Of a stretch of DNA of 64,000 nt, positions 1 to 9,995 are shown one piece after another; the first letter of the stretch is position 1, and the number at the start of each line of letters is the position of its first letter. The position numbers and the translations under genes were made by a program. Under the pieces are notes generated by a model. The model did not search any database and had not been told where the DNA came from. It saw only the letters and a program-made list of their open reading frames with translations. This DNA is from Azospirillum brasilense. Its GTDB lineage: Bacteria > Pseudomonadota > Alphaproteobacteria > Azospirillales > Azospirillaceae. Location of the stretch: NCBI RefSeq assembly GCF_007827815.1, contig NZ_VITH01000001.1:186001-250000 (forward strand). The letters run 5' to 3'.

Positions 1-1792
1 CCAGGAACGGCTGCTGCTGATGCCGGGCGACAGCCCGGTCGGCTACCGCCTGCCGCTCGGCTCGCTGCCCTGGGTATCGCCGCAGGACTATCCCTACTCC
101 TGGGAGACCGACCCGTTCGAGGAGCGGGCGCCGCTGCCGCCCAACCGGGTGCCGCTGCGCCAGCACGCGCTGCGCGAGGAGGCCGGGCGCCAGGACGCCT
201 CCCGGCGGAACGAGCGCGTCCAGCGCGCCATGGCCGAGGTGCGCAGCGAAATGCCGGAGCACGGCAAGTCCGCCTGGTGGGTGGTCCGCACCGCCCTGAC
301 CTGCGAGGCGCGCAACGGCCGCATCCACCTGTTCCTGCCGCCGATGAACACGCTGGAGGACTATCTGGCGATGCTGGCGGAAATCGAGGCGACGGCGCTC
401 GAACTGGACATGCCGGTGGTGATCGAGGGCTACCAGCCGCCGAAGGACCCGCGCCTGAACTCGCTGGCCGTCACCCCCGACCCCGGCGTGATCGAGGTGA
501 ACATCCACCCCTCGCACAACTGGGACGAGCTGGTCCGCAACACGCTGGAGCTTTACGAGGACGCCCGCCAGTCGCGGCTGGGCGCCGAGAAGTTCATGAT
601 CGACGGGCGCCACTGCGGCACCGGCGGCGGCAACCACGTGGTGATGGGCGGCGCCACCGCGGCGGACAGCCCCTTCCTGCGGCGGCCCGACATGCTGCGC
701 AGCCTGATCACCTTCTGGCAGAACCACCCGTCGCTGTCCTACGCCTTCTCCGGCCTGTTCATCGGCCCGACCAGCCAGGCGCCGCGCGTGGACGAGGCCC
801 GCGACGACGCGCTCTACGAGCTGGAAATCGCCTTCAACCAGATCGACAAGGCCGCCGCGACCGGCGATTGCCCGCCCTGGATGGTCGACCGCGTGCTGCG
901 CAACCTGCTGACCGATGTGCAGGGCAACACCCACCGGGCCGAGTTCTGCATCGACAAGCTCTACTCCCCGGACAGCTCCACCGGGCGGCTCGGGCTGGTC
1001 GAGTTCCGCGCTTTCGAGATGCCGCCGCACGCGGAGATGAGCCTGACCCAGCAGCTTCTGCTGCGCGCCCTGGTCGCGCGCTTCTGGAAGGCGCCTTACA
1101 AGGGCAAGCTGGTGCGCTGGGGCACGGAGCTGCACGACCGCTTCATGCTGCCCTACTTCGTGCAGCAGGATCTGGCGGACGTCGTCGCCGATCTGCGCGA
1201 CCATGGCTATCCCATCGAGGAGCGCTGGTTCGACCCGCACATGAACTTCCGCTTCCCGGTCTACGGCCACGTCAACCAGCGCGGCATCGCGCTGGAACTG
1301 CGCATGGCGCTGGAGCCGTGGAACGTCCTGGGCGAGGAGCCGGGCGGCGGCGGCACCGTGCGCTACGTCGACAGCTCGGTCGAACGGGTGCAGGTGCGGG
1401 TCACCGGCCTGACCGACGCGCGCTACGCCATCACCTGCAACGGCCGCCGCGTGCCGCTGATCCCCACCGGGACGGAGGGCGAGTTCGTCGCCGGCGTGCG
1501 GTACCGGGCGTGGCAGCCGCCCTCCTGCCTGCACCCGACCATTCCGGTGCACACGCCGCTGGTCTTCGACATCCTGGACCTGTGGGCGGGTCGCTCCATC
1601 GGCGGCTGCACCTACCACGTCATGCATCCGGGCGGGCGCAACTACGACACCTTCCCGGTCAACGCCAACGAGGCGGAAGGGCGGCGCCTCGCCCGCTTCT
1701 TCCCCTTCGGCCACACCCCCGGCCCGATGGACAGCCCGGCGGAGGAGCGCAACCCGCAGTTCCCGATGACCCTGGATCTGCGGCGCGGCTGA
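1..1792 (+). CDS. DUF2126 protein, C-terminal part (5' end outside window)
   Basis: The reading frame is open from the first bases of the window, so the start lies upstream and about 590 C-terminal residues are seen. The sequence looks like the DUF2126 region usually found behind an N-terminal transglutaminase-like domain in large (about 1,100 residue) bacterial proteins. It is rich in conserved His, Asp and Glu, for example [17 protein letters not shown] (codons at about 600-650) and [21 protein letters not shown]. Family proteins are predicted, not shown, to act in peptide amidation or ligation together with the circularly permuted ATP-grasp and alpha-E proteins encoded next. The family call is firm; the biochemical role is inference. 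Confidence 0.85.
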   Translation, partial: QERLLLMPGDSPVGYRLPLGSLPWVSPQDYPYSWETDPFEERAPLPPNRVPLRQHALREEAGRQDASRRNERVQRAMAEVRSEMPEHGKSAWWVVRTALTCEARNGRIHLFLPPMNTLEDYLAMLAEIEATALELDMPVVIEGYQPPKDPRLNSLAVTPDPGVIEVNIHPSHNWDELVRNTLELYEDARQSRLGAEKFMIDGRHCGTGGGNHVVMGGATAADSPFLRRPDMLRSLITFWQNHPSLSYAFSGLFIGPTSQAPRVDEARDDALYELEIAFNQIDKAAATGDCPPWMVDRVLRNLLTDVQGNTHRAEFCIDKLYSPDSSTGRLGLVEFRAFEMPPHAEMSLTQQLLLRALVARFWKAPYKGKLVRWGTELHDRFMLPYFVQQDLADVVADLRDHGYPIEERWFDPHMNFRFPVYGHVNQRGIALELRMALEPWNVLGEEPGGGGTVRYVDSSVERVQVRVTGLTDARYAITCNGRRVPLIPTGTEGEFVAGVRYRAWQPPSCLHPTIPVHTPLVFDILDLWAGRSIGGCTYHVMHPGGRNYDTFPVNANEAEGRRLARFFPFGHTPGPMDSPAEERNPQFPMTLDLRRG

Positions 1793-1807
1793 TCGGTCCT
1801 CCCCTTC

Positions 1808-1865
1808 CCCCGGCCGGAATACGCCTTTCGGCCGGGGTCCGCCGATGCGCCGCTTGCATCGGCGG
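1808..1865. other. two adjacent perfect hairpins between DUF2126 gene and ATP-grasp gene
   Basis: CCCCGGCCG (1808-1816) pairs with CGGCCGGGG (1829-1837). Immediately after it, CCGCCGATGC (1839-1848) pairs with GCATCGGCGG (1856-1865), a 10-bp stem with a 7-nt loop. No T-run follows, so these are not textbook intrinsic terminators. They may pause or attenuate transcription, or protect mRNA ends, between the two genes. Confidence 0.6.
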
Positions 1866-1891
1866 GGGCGGGCGTTCACACTTGCTGCGCA

Positions 1892-4516
1892 TTGCACCGC
1901 CGTGAACGTACGATCCGAACCTTGGCCGACCGCGAATCCCCCTTTCTTGACCCCAGCGCGCCCCCTCCTCCGGGGCTGCGGCCGGTGCCGTTCCTCCAGG
2001 GGTCGCTGTTCGGCGAGGCCGACGCCATGGGTTACGGCCGCGGCGAGGTCTATGACGAGATGGTCACCGGCCAGGGGCGCCTGCGCCCGCACTGGCAGAC
2101 CTTCATGGGCACGCTGGGCCCCCTCGACCCGGAGCTGATGGCCGAGCGCTGGGAGGAGGCGCGGCGCCTGCTCCACCAGAACGGCGTCACTTACAACATC
2201 TATGGCGATCCCAAGGGGATGGAGCGGCCCTGGCCGCTCGACATGGTGCCGCTGCTGATCCCCTCCCACGAGTGGAAGGCGGTCGAATCGGGCCTGATCC
2301 AGCGCGCCACGCTGCTGAACGCGGTGCTGGCCGACATCTACGGGCCGCAGACCCTGACGCGCAGCGGGCGGCTGTCCCCGTCGGTGATCCACGCCGACCC
2401 CGGATTCCGCCGCGCCGTGCACGGCATCCCGGTGCCCAACGACATCCACCTGCATTTCTACGCCGCGGACCTCGCCCGCGCGCCGGACGGGCGCTGGTGG
2501 GTGCTGTCCGACCGCACCCAGGCGCCGAGCGGCAGCGGCTACGCGCTGGAGAACCGGGCGGTGCTGGCGAAGGTGCTGCCGGACAGCTTCCGCCACTGCC
2601 AGGTGGAACACCTCACGCCCTTCTTCGAGGCGTACAAGGAAACGCTGCTGTCGCTGAGCCCGCGCCGCGACCAGCCGCGGATCGTCCTGCTGACGCCCGG
2701 CCCTTACAACGAAACCTATTTCGAGCACGTCTATCTGGCCCGCTACCTCGGCATCACGCTGGTGGAGGGGGCAGACCTGACCGTGCGCGACCGTCAGGTC
2801 TATCTGAAGACCCTGTCGGGGCTGGAGCCGGTGGACGTCATCCTGCGCCGCCTGGACGCCGACTTCGCCGATCCGCTGGAGCTGCGCGCCGACAGCTCGC
2901 TGGGCGTGGCCGGTCTGATCGAGGCGGTGCGCGCCGGCAACGTCGTCGTGGCCAATTCCCTCGGCTCCGGCTTCCTGGAATCCATGGCGGTCAAGCCGTC
3001 GCTGCCCATGCTCTGCCGCCATCTTCTGGGCGAGGAGCTGAAGATGCCCGGCGTCGCCGTCTGGTGGTGCGGCAACGACGATGAGCGCGCCTACGTCATC
3101 GAGCATCTGGACGGGCTGGTGGTGAAGCCGGCCTTCCCGTCCCTGTCCTTCGAGCCGATCTTCGGCGCCGACCTGTCGTCGGCGGAGCGCGCCGCCCTGG
3201 TCGAGCGCATCAAGGCCCGCCCCTGGTGCTACGTCGCGCAGGAGCGGCTGGCCCTGTCCACCGCACCGCTCTGGCAGGGCGGACGGCTGCAGCCGCGCCC
3301 GCTCGTGCTGCGCGTCTTCCTCTGCGCCCGGCCGGACGGCAGCTACACCGTCATGCCCGGCGGCCTCACCCGCGTGTCCACCGAATCCGGGAAGCTGGTC
3401 GTCTCCATGCAGCGGGGCGGCGGCAGCAAGGACACCTGGATCCTCTCCGGGCGCCGGGCCGAGGCCACACCGGCGACGCCGCGCCCGCAGCCGGCCCAGG
3501 AACCGCAGCCGGTGCCCAAGGCGGCCTCCGCCGACCTGCCCAGCCGGGTGGCCGACAGCCTCTACTGGCTGGGCCGCTACGCGGAGCGGTCGGAGGGCAC
3601 GGTGCGCCTGCTCCGTTCCACCCATTCCCGCCTGACCGACGGCAACGTGCCGGGGGCGTCGCTCCAGCTCCGCCCGCTGCTCCATCTGATGGCCTGGGAG
3701 GGCATGATCCCCTGGGACCTGACGCGGGTCACGTCGCTCGGCGGCGGACGAGCGCTGCGGACGGCGCTCTACAGCTCGGTCGTCGATCCGGACCATCCAA
3801 ACAGCCTGCGCGCCCAGGTGCAGCGGGTGCACCGCACCGCCTATTCGGTGCGCGACCGCCTGTCGCTCGACATGTGGCGGGTGGTGACGATGCTGGAGCG
3901 GCAGAGCCAGCCGCCTGCGCACAAGCTCGACGCCGCCGCCATGCTGCTGCGGCTGGACGACCTGATGACCTGCCTTGCCGCCATCGCCGGGCTGGAGCAG
4001 GAGAGCATGACGCGCGGCCAGGGCTGGCGTTTCCTCGACATCGGCCGGCGCATCGAACGGGCGCTCCACATCATTTCGGTGATGCGCGGCATTCCGGTCC
4101 ACACGCTCGACCGCCAGGATGAGCCGGTCCAGGTGGCGACGCTGAGCGTGCTGTTGGAACTGGGGGAAAGCGTGATGACCTACCGGTCCCGCTACCTGAC
4201 CAGCGTGCGCCGCCGCCCGGTTCTGGAATTGCTGCTGGCCGACGAGTCCAACCCGCGCGCGCTGGATTTCCAGTTGGCGGCGCTGGAACGGCACGTCGCC
4301 GCCCTGCCCAGCGGGTCGCAGGCCGTGCCGGGCGACACGGCGGCCTCGGCCCGCTCGATCCTCGGCGCCGCCCGCGCCTCGCTGCGTGCGCCGGACGCGC
4401 TGGAGTCGGGGACCGCCCTGCACACGCTGCTGGACACGCTCGCCTTGTCGCTGCCCGAGATTTCCAACCTCCTGACCCACGCCTATTTCAGCCATGCCTT
4501 TGCCCGACCGGCCTGA
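1892..4516 (+). CDS. circularly permuted ATP-grasp / alpha-E fusion protein
   Basis: Fusion of two domains that are often separate genes. Residues about 45-518 match the circularly permuted type 2 ATP-grasp family (old DUF404/407), with conserved blocks such as GVTYNIYGDPKG, HADPGFRR, SDRTQAPSGSGYALENR and LTPGPYNETYFEH. A Pro/Ala/Gln-rich linker follows, then from about residue 550 the helical alpha-E domain (old DUF403), which opens SRVADSLYWLGRYAERSEG. The ATP-grasp part should form an amide bond via an acyl phosphate; the substrate is unknown. The start is uncertain: TTG 1892, TTG 1922 and ATG 2027 are all in frame and none has a strong ribosome binding site. The stop overlaps the next gene by 23 bp, suggesting translational coupling. 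Confidence 0.88.
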   Translation: MHRRERTIRTLADRESPFLDPSAPPPPGLRPVPFLQGSLFGEADAMGYGRGEVYDEMVTGQGRLRPHWQTFMGTLGPLDPELMAERWEEARRLLHQNGVTYNIYGDPKGMERPWPLDMVPLLIPSHEWKAVESGLIQRATLLNAVLADIYGPQTLTRSGRLSPSVIHADPGFRRAVHGIPVPNDIHLHFYAADLARAPDGRWWVLSDRTQAPSGSGYALENRAVLAKVLPDSFRHCQVEHLTPFFEAYKETLLSLSPRRDQPRIVLLTPGPYNETYFEHVYLARYLGITLVEGADLTVRDRQVYLKTLSGLEPVDVILRRLDADFADPLELRADSSLGVAGLIEAVRAGNVVVANSLGSGFLESMAVKPSLPMLCRHLLGEELKMPGVAVWWCGNDDERAYVIEHLDGLVVKPAFPSLSFEPIFGADLSSAERAALVERIKARPWCYVAQERLALSTAPLWQGGRLQPRPLVLRVFLCARPDGSYTVMPGGLTRVSTESGKLVVSMQRGGGSKDTWILSGRRAEATPATPRPQPAQEPQPVPKAASADLPSRVADSLYWLGRYAERSEGTVRLLRSTHSRLTDGNVPGASLQLRPLLHLMAWEGMIPWDLTRVTSLGGGRALRTALYSSVVDPDHPNSLRAQVQRVHRTAYSVRDRLSLDMWRVVTMLERQSQPPAHKLDAAAMLLRLDDLMTCLAAIAGLEQESMTRGQGWRFLDIGRRIERALHIISVMRGIPVHTLDRQDEPVQVATLSVLLELGESVMTYRSRYLTSVRRRPVLELLLADESNPRALDFQLAALERHVAALPSGSQAVPGDTAASARSILGAARASLRAPDALESGTALHTLLDTLALSLPEISNLLTHAYFSHAFARPA

Positions 4517-5474
4517 CCTCTCCCCGACCGTGGCCGGCGCGGCCCCCGCTGACGATCACTCCGGCGACGGATTCGGCGTGTGCTTTCGCGTGCGCCACAC
4601 GACCCGCTACGACTATGCGGAGGACGTGTCGGTGTCGCACCATCTGCTGCACCTGACCGCCCGTCCGCACCCGCGCCAGCGCGTCCACCACAGCGCGCTG
4701 ACCATCGTGCCGGCGCCGGCGGTGCAGTCGTCCCACACCGACTATTTCGGAAACACCGTCACCTACGTCGCGATGCAGGAGCCGCACCGGCACCTGATCG
4801 TCACCGCGGAGAGTGAAGTGGAGGTCGGCCCGCCGCCGCCGCTGGACGCCGCCGCGACGCCATCCTGGGAAAGCGTGCGGGACTCGCTGGGCGGCCTGAG
4901 CGGGCCGGAGGACGGGGCGGAGGTGGTTCAGTACCGCTTCGACAGCACACTGGCGGCGGCCAGCCCGACGCTGCACGACTACGCCGCCCAGTCCTTCACG
5001 CCCGGCCGGCCGTCCGCGGAGGCCGCGCTGGACCTGATGCGGCGCATCCACGACGACTTCACCTTCGATCCGGCTGCGACGACGATCGCCACCCCGCTGG
5101 CCGAGGTGATGCGGCACCGCCGCGGAGTCTGCCAGGACTTCGCCCACATCGTGGTCGGCTGCGTGCGCGCCATGGGGTTGCCCGCCCGCTACGTCTCCGG
5201 TTATTTGCGCACCCTGCCGCCGCCGGGCCGGCCGCGTCTGGTCGGCGCCGACGTCAGCCACGCCTGGGCGTCCGTCTGGTGCGGCGCCGAGGCCGGTTGG
5301 ATCGACGTCTGCCCAACCAACGCGCGCCGCGCCGACCAGGACTTCATCACCATCGCCTGGGGCCGCGACTACGACGACGTCAGCCCCGCCCGCGGTGTCC
5401 TGATGGGGGCCGCCGGCCACACGCTGTCCGTCAGCGTCGATGTGGAACCGCTGAACGGGCTCGGGGCGCCCTGA
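4494..5474 (+). CDS. transglutaminase-like family protein (BTLCP type)
   Basis: 326 residues. An N-terminal beta domain (about 30-110, starting FRVRHTTRYDYAEDV) precedes a papain-fold transglutaminase core. The triad is visible: Cys213 in GVCQDFAH, His256 in DVSHAWASVW and Asp271 in GWIDVCPTN. It overlaps the ATP-grasp/alpha-E gene by 23 bp. In this conserved gene neighbourhood the enzyme is thought to act as a peptidase or amidase on the ligase product, but no substrate is known. The sequence shows no signal peptide, so a cytoplasmic location is likely. Confidence 0.9.
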   Translation: MPLPDRPDLSPTVAGAAPADDHSGDGFGVCFRVRHTTRYDYAEDVSVSHHLLHLTARPHPRQRVHHSALTIVPAPAVQSSHTDYFGNTVTYVAMQEPHRHLIVTAESEVEVGPPPPLDAAATPSWESVRDSLGGLSGPEDGAEVVQYRFDSTLAAASPTLHDYAAQSFTPGRPSAEAALDLMRRIHDDFTFDPAATTIATPLAEVMRHRRGVCQDFAHIVVGCVRAMGLPARYVSGYLRTLPPPGRPRLVGADVSHAWASVWCGAEAGWIDVCPTNARRADQDFITIAWGRDYDDVSPARGVLMGAAGHTLSVSVDVEPLNGLGAP

Positions 5475-5484
5475 TGTCCTTTCA

Positions 5485-5602
5485 ACCCTCTCCCCACCGG
5501 GGAGAGGGTGGCCCGGAGGGCCGGTGAGGGGGTTGCGCTTTTGCCGGACGTACTGCCACGCGCAACCCCCTCACCCTAACCCTCTCCCCAGAGGAGAGAG
5601 GG
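5485..5602. repeat. large palindromic intergenic repeat, possible bidirectional terminator
   Basis: Three nested or adjacent palindromes lie between convergent genes. ACCCTCTCC...GGAGAGGGT (5485-5509) forms the left hairpin. A perfect 15-bp pair, GTGAGGGGGTTGCGC (5524-5538) and GCGCAACCCCCTCAC (5560-5574), forms the middle one. CCCTCTCC...GAGAGGG (5580-5602) forms the right one. The CCTCTCCCC / GGGGAGAGG theme is common in dispersed REP-like repeats of high-GC bacteria; copy number here cannot be judged from one window. Its position suggests termination in both directions. Confidence 0.75.
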
Positions 5603-5631
5603 GATTTGCGATGAACCCCAATGCTTGGCGG

Positions 5632-8600
5632 TCACTCCGCCGGCTGCGGGTGCGCGCCTGTGGGCGGATGGCCGGTCGGGTGGCTGGCGGAGCCGTCCAC
5701 CGCCGGGAGGGGCTTCTTCTTGGCGATGTAGCTGTAGACCGTCGGCACCACGAACAGCGTCAGGAAGGTGCCCAGCAGCATGCCGCCGACGATCACCGCG
5801 CCGATGGCCTGCCGGCTCTCCGCGCCGGCCCCATGGGCGTTGGCGAGCGGCACGGCGCCCAGCACCATGGCGCCCGTGGTCATCAGGATCGGGCGAAGGC
5901 GCAGCACGGCGGCCTCCTCCACCGCCTTGCGGATGTCCACCCCCTCGCGCTGGAGCTGGTTGGCGAACTCCACGATCAGGATGCCGTGCTTGGTGATGAG
6001 GCCAACGAGGGTCACCAAGCCGATCTGGCTGTAGACGTTCATCGTCCCGCCGGTGAAATGCAGGGCGGCCAGCGCGCCGGTCATCGACAGCGGCACCGTC
6101 AGCATGATCACGAAGGGGTCGATGAAGCTTTCGAATTGCGCCGCCAGCACCAGATAGATGAAGGCCAGCGCCAGGATGAAGACGAAGTACAGGCCCGTCG
6201 CCGATTCCCGGAACTCGCGGCTCTGCCCCGCATAGTCGGTCTGGGCGGTGGCCGGCAGCACGCGGTTCGCCGCCTCTTGGAGATAGCCCAGCGCCTCGCC
6301 CAGCGAGGTGCCCGGCGCCAATGTGGCGGTGATGGTGACGGAGCGCAGCTTGTTGAAGTGGTTCAGCTCCTTGGGCGCCACCCGCTCCTCGATGCGGACG
6401 AGGTTGGCGAGCGAGATCATCGCCCCGGTGCTGGTGGCGACCCCGGCCTCCGCCGCCATGGTCGGCGTGCCGCGGACGTAGATGGAGGCGATGTCGTCCG
6501 GGTTGCGGCGGTCGACGTCGCCGACCTGCACCACGACGTCGTACTGCTTGCCCTCCTTCTTGAAGCGGGTGACCTGCCGCCCGCCCAGCAGGGTTTCCAG
6601 CGTCCGGCCCACCGTCTCCACATCCACTCCGAGGTCGGCGGCCTTGTCGCGGTCGATGGTGATGCGCAGCTCCGGCTTGTTCAGCTTGAGGTCGGTGTCG
6701 AGGTTGGTCAGGCCGGGGAACTTCCGCGCTTCGGCCATCAGCCCGTCGACCATCTTCTGAAGCTCGTCGTAGGGAAGCGAGCTTTGGATGACGAAGTTGA
6801 CCGGCTTGTCCACCGGGCTCTGGCCCAGCGAGGGCGGGTTGGTGACGAAGGCGAGGATGCCGGGGATGCCGAACATCTTGGGGAAAAGCTGGGCGGTGAT
6901 CGCCTGCTGCTTCACGTCGCGCTCGTCCCAGTCGATCAGGCGGACGAAGGATATGCCTTGATTGACCACCGGGAAGCCGACCACGACGAAGAACTTCTCG
7001 ACGATGGGGATCTGGCGGAACAGGTCCTCCATCCGCTTGGCGTAGCTCTCCGTGTAGTCGAGCGTCGAGCCCTCCGGCGCGATGGCGATGCCGACGATGG
7101 TGCCGCGGTCCTCGACCGGCGCCAGTTCCGACTTCAGCCCGGTGAACAGCGTGTAGCTGAGCCCCGCCACCACCGCGCCGACCAGCAGCACCAGCGGGCG
7201 CGCCTTCAACGACACGCGGAGGATGGACCGGTAGCCGTTGGTCAGCCCGTTCAGCAGCCGCTCGATGGCGTTGTAGAGCGCGTTGTGCTTGGTCTGGTGC
7301 TTCAGCAGCTTGGAGCACATCATCGGCGACAGCGTCAGGGCCACGAATCCCGACACGATCACCGCCCCCGCCAGGGTCAGGGCGAATTCGGAGAAGAGAC
7401 GGCCGGTGCGCCCGGTCATGAAGCCGATGGGCGCGTAGACCGCGGCCAGCGTGATGGTCATCGCGATGACCGCGAAGCCGATCTCCCGCGACCCCTGCAA
7501 GGCCGCCTGGAAGGGCGGCACGCCTTCCTCGATGTGGCGGTAGATGTTTTCCAGCATCACGATGGCGTCGTCGACGACGAGGCCGATGGCCAGCACCATG
7601 GACAGCAGCGTCAGCGTGTTGACCGAGAAGCCGAAGGCGTACATCAGCGCGAAGCCGCCGATCAGCGACACCGGGATGGTCACCAGCGGCACCAGCGTGG
7701 CGCGGAAGCTGCGCAGGAACACGAAGATGACCAGCACGACCAGGACGATGGCCTCGAAGATCGTGCTGAACACCGCGTCGATGGACTTGGCGATGAAGAC
7801 GGAGCTGTCATAGCCGACATCCACCCCCATGCCGTCGGGCAGGGCGGCGCGGATCTTCGGCAGCGCCTCGTTCACCGCCTTGGAGACGTCCAGCGGGTTG
7901 GCGGTGGACTGCTTGACCACGCCGATGGCGACGGCGCCGCGCCCGTTGAAGCGGGCGCTGACCCGCTCGTCCCGCGCCCCCAACTCGGCCCGGCCGACGT
8001 CCTTCAGCCGGACCAGATAGCCGCCGTCGTCGCGCAGGATGATGCGGTCGAACTCCTCCGGTGTGCGCAGGTCGGTCTCGGAGACGACGGTGAACTCCCG
8101 CGCCTTGCTCTCGACGCGGCCCGCCGGAATCTCGACGTTCTGCTTGCGCAGCGCGTTCTCCACATCCTGCGGAGTGACCCGGTAGGCGGCCATGCGCTGC
8201 GGGTCGAGCCACAGCCGCATGGCGAAGCGCCGCTCGCCGAAGATGCGCACCTGGGCGACGCCGGGCAGATTCTGCAGCCGGTCCTTGACGTAGCGGTCGG
8301 CGAAGTCCGTCACGTCCAGCGGCGAATGGCGGTCGGAGGAGAAGGCCAGATAGATGATCGGCTGCGCGTCGGCCTCCACCTTCGCGATGACCGGCTCGTC
8401 GATCTCGTTGGGAAGCTGGGCGCGCACGCGGCCGACGCGGTCGCGCACGTCGCTGGCCGCCGTGTCGACGTTGCGGTCCAGGCGGAAGCGCAGGGTGATC
8501 TGGCTCTTCTCGGCGCGGCTGATCGAGGACATCACGTCGATGCCCTCGATGCCCGACAGCGAGTCCTCCAGGATCTGGGTGACCTGGCTTTCGATGATCT

Positions 8601-8769
8601 CGGCCGACGCGCCCTTGTAGGTGGTCTCCACCGTGACGACGGGCTCGTCGATCTTCGGGTATTCGCGCACCGACAGGCGCTGGTACGACACAATGCCGAT
8701 CAGCATGAGCGCGAGGCTCATGACCGTCGCCAGGACGGGCCGGCGGATGGAGATGTCGGAGAGGACCAT
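5632..8769 (-). CDS. RND multidrug efflux permease (HAE1 / AcrB-MexF family)
   Basis: 1,045 residues, the usual size for an inner-membrane RND pump. TM1 follows SIRRPVLATVMSLALMLIG. Two large periplasmic loops and a 12-TM layout are apparent. Asp400-Asp401 in GLVVDDAIVMLENI are the proton-relay pair of TM4. It lies 4 bp downstream of its adaptor gene and is clearly co-transcribed. No outer-membrane factor is encoded nearby, so it presumably uses one encoded elsewhere. Substrate cannot be assigned from sequence; members of this branch export drugs, solvents or dyes. The 3' end faces the transglutaminase gene across the palindromic repeat. Confidence 0.95.
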   Translation of the reverse strand: MVLSDISIRRPVLATVMSLALMLIGIVSYQRLSVREYPKIDEPVVTVETTYKGASAEIIESQVTQILEDSLSGIEGIDVMSSISRAEKSQITLRFRLDRNVDTAASDVRDRVGRVRAQLPNEIDEPVIAKVEADAQPIIYLAFSSDRHSPLDVTDFADRYVKDRLQNLPGVAQVRIFGERRFAMRLWLDPQRMAAYRVTPQDVENALRKQNVEIPAGRVESKAREFTVVSETDLRTPEEFDRIILRDDGGYLVRLKDVGRAELGARDERVSARFNGRGAVAIGVVKQSTANPLDVSKAVNEALPKIRAALPDGMGVDVGYDSSVFIAKSIDAVFSTIFEAIVLVVLVIFVFLRSFRATLVPLVTIPVSLIGGFALMYAFGFSVNTLTLLSMVLAIGLVVDDAIVMLENIYRHIEEGVPPFQAALQGSREIGFAVIAMTITLAAVYAPIGFMTGRTGRLFSEFALTLAGAVIVSGFVALTLSPMMCSKLLKHQTKHNALYNAIERLLNGLTNGYRSILRVSLKARPLVLLVGAVVAGLSYTLFTGLKSELAPVEDRGTIVGIAIAPEGSTLDYTESYAKRMEDLFRQIPIVEKFFVVVGFPVVNQGISFVRLIDWDERDVKQQAITAQLFPKMFGIPGILAFVTNPPSLGQSPVDKPVNFVIQSSLPYDELQKMVDGLMAEARKFPGLTNLDTDLKLNKPELRITIDRDKAADLGVDVETVGRTLETLLGGRQVTRFKKEGKQYDVVVQVGDVDRRNPDDIASIYVRGTPTMAAEAGVATSTGAMISLANLVRIEERVAPKELNHFNKLRSVTITATLAPGTSLGEALGYLQEAANRVLPATAQTDYAGQSREFRESATGLYFVFILALAFIYLVLAAQFESFIDPFVIMLTVPLSMTGALAALHFTGGTMNVYSQIGLVTLVGLITKHGILIVEFANQLQREGVDIRKAVEEAAVLRLRPILMTTGAMVLGAVPLANAHGAGAESRQAIGAVIVGGMLLGTFLTLFVVPTVYSYIAKKKPLPAVDGSASHPTGHPPTGAHPQPAE

Positions 8770-8773
8770 CGGC

Positions 8774-9904
8774 TCAGCTCCCCGCCGGCTTGTTGTTGAC
8801 GACCATCACCGGGGCGCCGTCGCGGATCTTCAGCTGACCGGCGGTCACCACCACGTCGCCGGGCTGCAGGCCCGCGGTGATCTCCACCTCGGCGTTGCGG
8901 CGCTCGCCCAGCGTGACGGTGGTCTGCACCGCCTTGCCCTCCACCACCTTGAAGACGAACTGTTTGTTGCCGAAGGCGCTGACCGCCTGCTCGGGCACCA
9001 GCACGGCGTTTGGGGTCTGGTCCAGCGTCAGGGCCACCCGGGCGAACAGGCCGGGGCGCAGGGCGCCGTCGCTGTTGGGGACGCGGGCACGGATCACCAC
9101 GGCGCGGCCGTTCACGTCAACCAGCGGGTCGATGGCGTAGACCGTGCCGTCGAAGGTCCGCCCACCGAAGGAGTCCACGGCGACCTTCAGAGTCTGGCCG
9201 GTGCGGACGGTCGGCAGATACAGCTCCGGCACCCGGAAATCGAGCTTCAGGATCTCGATGGCCTCCAAGTTCACGATGTCCTTGCCCGCCGCCACGACGT
9301 CGCCCACCGAGACCTTGCGCAGGCCCAGCACGCCGTCGAATGGGGCGGTCAGGGTCAGCTTCTCCAACTGCGCCTTGGCGAGTTGGACCGCCGCCTCGTC
9401 GGACTGGAGCTTGGCGAGCGCCTGCTCGCGGTTGCGGGCTGGGCCGGTGCGCTGGCGGTACAGCTCGTCGGCGCGGGCCAGCTCGGCACGGGAAAAGGCG
9501 ATGCTCGCCTGCGCCTGGGCCAGCGTGGCGCGGGCGATGGAGTCGTCGAGCCGGATCAGCACCGCGCCCTTCTTCACCGCCTGCCCTTCCAGGAAGGCGA
9601 TCTCGGAGACCTTGCCTGCCACCTCGGGCCGGATGACCACCGATTCGCTGGACAGCAGCGAGCCGACCGCGGTGACCTGACGCGACACGGTGCCAATCTT
9701 GACCGGCAGTGCCTCCACCGGCATCGGCGGCGCGCCGCCCGGCGGTCCGCCCGCCGCCGGACCCGCGGAGGCGCCGCCGGGGGACGGAACCTTGCCGGCA
9801 AGCAGCGTGTTGATGGTTCCGCCCTGCTTGACGAAGTACCAGTAGGCGCCGCCGCCGAGTGCGACCAGAACCAGAAGGGCGACGATGCGAAGCGTGTGGC
9901 GCAT
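8774..9904 (-). CDS. RND efflux periplasmic adaptor (membrane fusion protein)
   Basis: 376 residues from the ATG at 9904. An upstream in-frame TTG at 9967 would add 21 residues, but the ATG places a hydrophobic signal anchor (HTLRIVALLVLVALGGG) right at the N-terminus. The order is typical of HlyD/AcrA adaptors: signal anchor, Gly/Pro/Ala-rich linker, barrel-sandwich half (VSEIAFLEGQAVKKGAVLIRLDD), helical hairpin about residues 150-200 (LAQAQASIAFSRAELARADELYRQ), second lipoyl half (LTLTAPFDGVLGLRKVSVGDVV), then beta-barrel and membrane-proximal domains. It bridges the pump encoded next and an outer-membrane channel. No Cys lipobox is seen. Confidence 0.93.
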   Translation of the reverse strand: MRHTLRIVALLVLVALGGGAYWYFVKQGGTINTLLAGKVPSPGGASAGPAAGGPPGGAPPMPVEALPVKIGTVSRQVTAVGSLLSSESVVIRPEVAGKVSEIAFLEGQAVKKGAVLIRLDDSIARATLAQAQASIAFSRAELARADELYRQRTGPARNREQALAKLQSDEAAVQLAKAQLEKLTLTAPFDGVLGLRKVSVGDVVAAGKDIVNLEAIEILKLDFRVPELYLPTVRTGQTLKVAVDSFGGRTFDGTVYAIDPLVDVNGRAVVIRARVPNSDGALRPGLFARVALTLDQTPNAVLVPEQAVSAFGNKQFVFKVVEGKAVQTTVTLGERRNAEVEITAGLQPGDVVVTAGQLKIRDGAPVMVVNNKPAGS

Positions 9905-9995
9905 GGATACGGAACCCGCACAGGCCCGCCGGCCCGCCAGGCGGGCGCGCGGGGCGTTTCGTGTCAACCGGGCCGCTGTGAGGGGCGGACGGTAA

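Noticed and set aside
5524..8799. Plus-strand reading frame of 1,091 codons antisense to the RND genes
   Set aside because: It is a GC-bias shadow: composition is dominated by Arg, Gly, His and Asp with no family pattern, and the opposite strand encodes a full RND pump with all motifs.
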